From the NCBI GenBank assembly GCA_934717895.1, contig CAKUZO010000073.1:1-8320 (forward strand): a stretch of DNA of 8,320 nt, given 5' to 3'. The position numbers were made by a program, and so were the translations under genes. The notes under the pieces were generated by a model. The model searched no databases and was not told the DNA's origin. It saw only the letters and a program-made list of their open reading frames with translations. This document shows positions 5,753 through 8,320 of this stretch, piece by piece. Positions within the stretch are counted from its first letter, which is position 1, and each line of letters begins with the position of its first letter. Origin of the DNA: an uncultured Candidatus Melainabacteria bacterium. Its GTDB lineage: Bacteria; Cyanobacteriota; Vampirovibrionia; Gastranaerophilales; Gastranaerophilaceae.

Positions 5753-7057
5753 ATGGAGAATATAGAAAATAAAACAGAAGTTATAGTTGTTGGCGGTGGG
5801 CCTGCCGGGATTTCATGTGCAATCACACTTGCAAGAGCAGGAAAAGAAGTTGTACTTATCGAAAGGGGAAAATTTGCAGGAAGTAAAAATGTATTTGGCG
5901 GTGCCATTTACGCGCAACCAACACGAGAAATTTTTCCTGATTTTGAGCAAAGTGCACCACTTGAAAGAAAAAATATTGAACATAAATTTGCACTACTTAC
6001 AGAAAATGATGCAACTGTGATTTCGCACAAGAAAAAATTACAAGATGCTGTTAGCTATACGGTAATTCGAGGAAAATTTGACCGCTGGGCGGCAGAAGAA
6101 GCCAAAAAAGAAGGAGTTGTAATCGTTGAAGAAACGGTTGTTAGAGAACTTATTATTGAGGACGGGTTTGTAAAAGGCGTTAAAACAGAACTTGAAGATT
6201 ATTATGCAAACATTGTCGTACTTGCAGACGGAGTAAATTCTCTTTTAGCGAAACAAGTAGGTTTACGTGGTGACATAAAACCGGAAGACGTTGCTCTTAG
6301 CGTAAAAGAAGTTATAAAACTTCCTGAACAAGTTATCAATGACAGATTTCATGTAAACAGCGACGAAGGCTGTATTTATGAAATTTTTGGCGGCCCGATG
6401 CTTGGTATGCTTGGACTTGGATTTATGTACACAAACAAAACATCTGTTACAATCGGACTAGGCATAACTTTGAGTGAACTCATAGAACGAGAACTTAAAC
6501 CTTACGACATGTTAGACAAACTCAAAGCACACCCGGAAATTGCTCCATTACTTAAAGACGGAGAACTTTTGGAATATTCTGCTCACTTGATTCCGGAAGG
6601 CGGATACAAGAAAATTCCGCTGCTTTTTGGGGCAGGTGTAATGGTTTGTGGCGACGCTGCAATGTTTGTGAACAACATGCACTGGGAAGGAACAAACTTA
6701 GCAATGATTTCAGGCAAATTGGCAGGTGAAACCGCAATTATTGCACTTGGCAAAAAAGATTATTCAGAACATACTCTTTCACATTATCAAGATTCACTCG
6801 AAAACTCTTTTATAATGAAGGATTTACGAACTTACAAAGATTTGATGAGCGGTGTCGGCGAAAGAGCAGAACACTTTTTAGGCTACTATCCAAAAAAAAT
6901 TAGTGAATTTTTTGAAATGTTTACATCAGTCGATAGCGTTCCGAAACGAGAAAAATATCATAATTTTATTAAAAGTTTTTTCAAAGACAGAAAAATTTCG
7001 GAAATATTTAAAGATGCAAAAGCCGCAATCAAACTTTTATGGGGGATTTTAAAATGA
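5753..7057 (+). CDS. fixC: FixC-type electron-transfer flavoprotein:quinone oxidoreductase
   Basis: 434 residues from the ATG at 5753; in-frame alternatives are ATG 5738 and GTG 5735, and none has a good ribosome-binding site. It is an FAD protein that passes electrons from an FixAB/EtfAB flavoprotein towards quinone or a low-potential acceptor at the membrane face. Motifs are the FAD-binding GGGPAG at 14-19 with ribose-binding Glu37, the family hallmark K-N-V-F-G-G at 45-50, L-A-D-G-V-N-S near 157-163, the second FAD motif C-G-D-A-A at 299-303 and W-E-G-T-N-L-A-M near 311-318. As in FixC, and unlike mitochondrial ETF-QO, it lacks a C-terminal iron-sulfur segment; fixX supplies it and overlaps the end by ATGA. 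No fixA/fixB is in view. Confidence 0.92.
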   Translation: MENIENKTEVIVVGGGPAGISCAITLARAGKEVVLIERGKFAGSKNVFGGAIYAQPTREIFPDFEQSAPLERKNIEHKFALLTENDATVISHKKKLQDAVSYTVIRGKFDRWAAEEAKKEGVVIVEETVVRELIIEDGFVKGVKTELEDYYANIVVLADGVNSLLAKQVGLRGDIKPEDVALSVKEVIKLPEQVINDRFHVNSDEGCIYEIFGGPMLGMLGLGFMYTNKTSVTIGLGITLSELIERELKPYDMLDKLKAHPEIAPLLKDGELLEYSAHLIPEGGYKKIPLLFGAGVMVCGDAAMFVNNMHWEGTNLAMISGKLAGETAIIALGKKDYSEHTLSHYQDSLENSFIMKDLRTYKDLMSGVGERAEHFLGYYPKKISEFFEMFTSVDSVPKREKYHNFIKSFFKDRKISEIFKDAKAAIKLLWGILK

Positions 7058-7332
7058 GCAACCTAGAAGACAAATTATACACCGTAAAATACACACCAGA
7101 CACAACTTCACACCTAAAACCAAATCAAAAAAGTTGTCAGGAATGTACCTCAAAGATTTGTACAAAAATCTGTCCGGCAGGAGTGTATGAGTGGGACGAA
7201 AACTCAAAAAAATTAATCGTAAATCATGAAAATTGCCTAGAATGCGGTGCGTGTAGAATCGCTTGTGAAGACAATTCCTTAGAATGGGAATACCCAAAAG
7301 GAACAAAAGGCGTAACGTTCAAACTTGGCTAG
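7054..7332 (+). CDS. fixX: FixX ferredoxin-like protein
   Basis: 92 residues. The ATG at 7054 overlaps the fixC stop (ATGA) and has GGGGGA at 7041-7046, seven bases upstream; an in-frame ATG at 7039 would precede that site and is less likely. FixX carries the iron-sulfur centre for FixC. Eight cysteines are seen: C28-x2-C31-x4-C36-x3-C40-P and C61-x2-C64-x2-C67-x3-C71. This is enough for two 4Fe-4S clusters, while the E. coli form has only the CPAG cysteine and a short second motif. The C-P-A-G-V-Y, C-L-E-C-G-A-C-R and closing W-E-Y-P-K-G-T-K-G-V are family hallmarks. The coupling implies equal synthesis with FixC. Confidence 0.95.
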   Translation: MSNLEDKLYTVKYTPDTTSHLKPNQKSCQECTSKICTKICPAGVYEWDENSKKLIVNHENCLECGACRIACEDNSLEWEYPKGTKGVTFKLG

Positions 7333-7400
7333 ATATTAACCTTTTTTACCCCATATATATGTTAAGCAATTTTTCATATTTGTAAATCTTAAAAATTTTT

Positions 7401-7437
7401 CATAATAAAAAGCCGGCAATTAGTGAGACTTGCCGGC
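7401..7437 (-). terminator. Intrinsic terminator, best on the minus strand
   Basis: GCCGGCAA (7412-7419) pairs with TTGCCGGC (7430-7437) around a 10-base loop. On the minus strand the stem is followed at once by TTTTTATT (7404-7411), a standard rho-independent terminator for the leftward transcript that includes the efflux gene. On the plus strand the T-rich stretch begins several bases later, so it may also end fixCX, less efficiently. Confidence 0.75.
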
Positions 7438-7441
7438 ATCA

Positions 7442-7483
7442 TTACTTTAATTTTTAAAGTAAAGAGGTGATGATTATATGTGA
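7442..7483 (+). promoter_or_regulatory. Hairpin plus near-perfect ribosome-binding site leading to AUG-UGA
   Basis: A 9-bp A/T stem (7442-7450 with 7454-7462, 3-base loop) is followed by GAGGTGAT at 7464-7471, eight consecutive bases matching the consensus complement of the 16S 3' end. The ATG at 7478 is well spaced but is followed directly by TGA (7481-7483). An ATG at 7470 opens a 20-codon frame but lies inside the ribosome-binding site. This could be the relic of a gene start or a start-stop minimal ORF. Confidence 0.45.
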
Positions 7484-7507
7484 TTTTTTGTGTTTATGTT
7501 TTTGGAA

Positions 7508-7547
7508 GGTTACTAGGTTACTATGGCTCTAAGGCACTAGGGCTTAT
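7508..7547 (+). repeat. Octamer array, left arm of a gene-less second locus
   Basis: Five 8-base units, the first two identical (GGTTACTA), then TGGCTCTA and AGGCACTA-like units. They share the RGGCNNTA pattern with the arms around the S23 gene at 2635-3069. The first 16 bases match the inverse of 7607-7622 at 14 of 16 positions. Confidence 0.7.
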
Positions 7548-7574
7548 AGCTCGCTCTGCTCGAAAATATATTTT

Positions 7575-7587
7575 GTTGCGTAGCAAC
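7575..7587. repeat. Short palindrome inside the second repeat locus
   Basis: GTTGC, three bases, then GCAAC: a 5-bp hairpin in the roughly 50-base interior between the octamer arms. The interior also has a tcgctctgctcg stretch and an A/T run. There is no room for a protein gene. Confidence 0.4.
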
Positions 7588-7598
7588 TGTAATGAACT

Positions 7599-7622
7599 TA
7601 GTATCTTAGCAACTTAGTAACC
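7599..7622 (-). repeat. Octamer array, inverted arm of the second locus
   Basis: Three 8-base units. On the minus strand they read GGTTACTA, AGTTGCTA and AGATACTA, inverted relative to 7508-7523. GGTTACTA is identical in both arms. Confidence 0.7.
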
Positions 7623-7637
7623 TTTAATGATACGGAC

Positions 7638-7669
7638 TTTGCATCTATGCCTCTTAGCATCTTTGCACC
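7638..7669 (-). repeat. Third octamer array abutting the efflux-gene stop
   Basis: Four 8-base units with plus-strand consensus TWWGCMYC (for example TTTGCATC, TTAGCATC). The array ends exactly where the stop codon of the leftward efflux gene begins (7670-7672). The unit sequence differs from the neighbouring array but keeps the period of 8. Confidence 0.65.
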
Positions 7670-8320
7670 CTAGTTCACGTAGTCATACGGTTTGCTGCCT
7701 GTTGCCTTATACAAGCTGATTGCATCTGTCATGCATTCAACTTTTTGTTGTGCAACAAGTTTTTCAATTGTCAATAAGTTTTCTTGATATTGAATCAAGT
7801 CGAGTTTGGAAATTGTGCCCTGATTATATTTCTTTTCGTTGTATTTATAATCAGATTTTTCCAAATTGTACTGTTTAATGGTTTGTGCCATTTTGTCTTT
7901 ATCCAATCTTGAAGCTACCAAAGAGTCGTTTACTTCTTGGATTGCTGTCAAGTTTGTTTTGTAGTAATCTTGTAGAATTCTTTCGTAAGTCGCTTTTTTC
8001 AACTTCAAGTTTGCAATCAATGAACCACCTTGGAACAACGGAGTCATCAAGCCACCGCCTACACCCAGAAGCATGTTTTTGGTTGTAAACAAGCTTCCTA
8101 AGTCTGATGCGTTAAACAATGCACCACCCAAAATATTGATTGCCGGCAAGAATTCTTTTTTTGCAACTTTTACGTCAATACCTGCTTTTTCAACCATCAA
8201 TTCTGCTCTCATATAGTCAGGTCTTTGAGTAATAATTTCTGACGGAATTTGAGTCGGAATTGCAAGTTGATAATTCATTTTGTCAAGAGAATTTCTTTTA
8301 ATAGATGAAGCGTTTTCAGG
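7670..8320 (-). CDS. TolC/NodT-type outer-membrane efflux factor, C-terminal part
   Basis: 216 residues up to the right edge; the start is outside the window, and the internal ATG at 8278 is not the real start. It is the outer-membrane channel of a tripartite efflux pump or type I secretion system. The family signature I-P-S-E-I-I-T-Q-R-P-D-Y-M-R-A-E is followed by K-V-A-K-K-E-F-L-P-A-I-N, the beta segment with P-L-F-Q-G-G and a long coiled-coil helical hairpin (from L-K-L-K-K-A-T-Y to the end). It has many Lys and Gln residues and closes with K-P-Y-D-Y-V-N. It points to a diderm envelope. Any adaptor and inner-membrane pump genes would lie outside the window. Its message probably ends at 7401-7437, after passing through the octamer arrays. 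Confidence 0.92.
   Translation of the reverse strand, partial: PENASSIKRNSLDKMNYQLAIPTQIPSEIITQRPDYMRAELMVEKAGIDVKVAKKEFLPAINILGGALFNASDLGSLFTTKNMLLGVGGGLMTPLFQGGSLIANLKLKKATYERILQDYYKTNLTAIQEVNDSLVASRLDKDKMAQTIKQYNLEKSDYKYNEKKYNQGTISKLDLIQYQENLLTIEKLVAQQKVECMTDAISLYKATGSKPYDYVN

Noticed and set aside
7470..7532. 20-codon ORF from the ATG at 7470
   Set aside because: The ATG overlaps the ribosome-binding site with no spacer, and the frame runs into the octamer repeats; coding is unlikely.

Overview
The window is AT-rich bacterial DNA. It holds an outer-membrane efflux factor (so a diderm envelope), a FixC/FixX electron-transfer pair of the kind found in anaerobes, an rsmD gene and a stand-alone S23-type four-helix-bundle gene. 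Together these suggest a gut-type, low-GC, non-photosynthetic diderm. My best guess is a Melainabacteria/Gastranaerophilales-like genome, but this is inference from gene style only. The first ~0.8 kb looks different (CAG-rich, a Clostridia-like extracellular protein) and may be a metagenome assembly misjoin.

Layout. 1-1112 (minus): one open frame that begins as DapA (about 105 residues) and continues in frame as an Asp/Glu/Tyr-rich protein resembling secreted Firmicute zinc-ribbon/lipoprotein domains. 1372-1536 (plus): a 54-residue uncharacterised protein, followed by a palindrome. 1576-4049 (minus): an operon-like run of two zinc-dependent medium-chain dehydrogenases, with an S23/four-helix-bundle gene between them. 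That gene sits inside a ~435-bp unit bounded by inverted arms made of degenerate 8-bp repeats. 4117-5097 (plus): a GNAT-like protein read from a strong promoter whose predicted start site coincides with its ATG. 5130-5642 (minus): rsmD. 5753-7332 (plus): fixC and fixX with an ATGA overlap. 7333-7669: a gene-free stretch with a terminator hairpin, a strong ribosome-binding site leading to an immediate AUG-UGA, and a second set of period-8 repeat arms without a gene. 7670-8320 (minus): the C-terminal part of a TolC/NodT-type outer-membrane factor that runs off the right edge.

How the genes work together. fixC and fixX form a clear functional unit: a flavoprotein quinone oxidoreductase and its ferredoxin-like partner. 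The electron-donating FixAB (EtfAB) is not in the window. The two dehydrogenases probably share a transcript and may act on related polyols or sugars. The nucleotide-binding loops suggest different cofactors, NAD for one and possibly NADP for the other. The other genes appear unrelated.

The most interesting signal is the octamer-phased repeat arms found at two loci 4.4 kb apart. One pair encloses an S23 gene and one does not. In both, the repeats reach the 3' end of a neighbouring gene; at the first locus they also supply stop codons and a Shine-Dalgarno sequence. This looks like a small dispersed element family. The main caution is the probable chimera at about 780-830.
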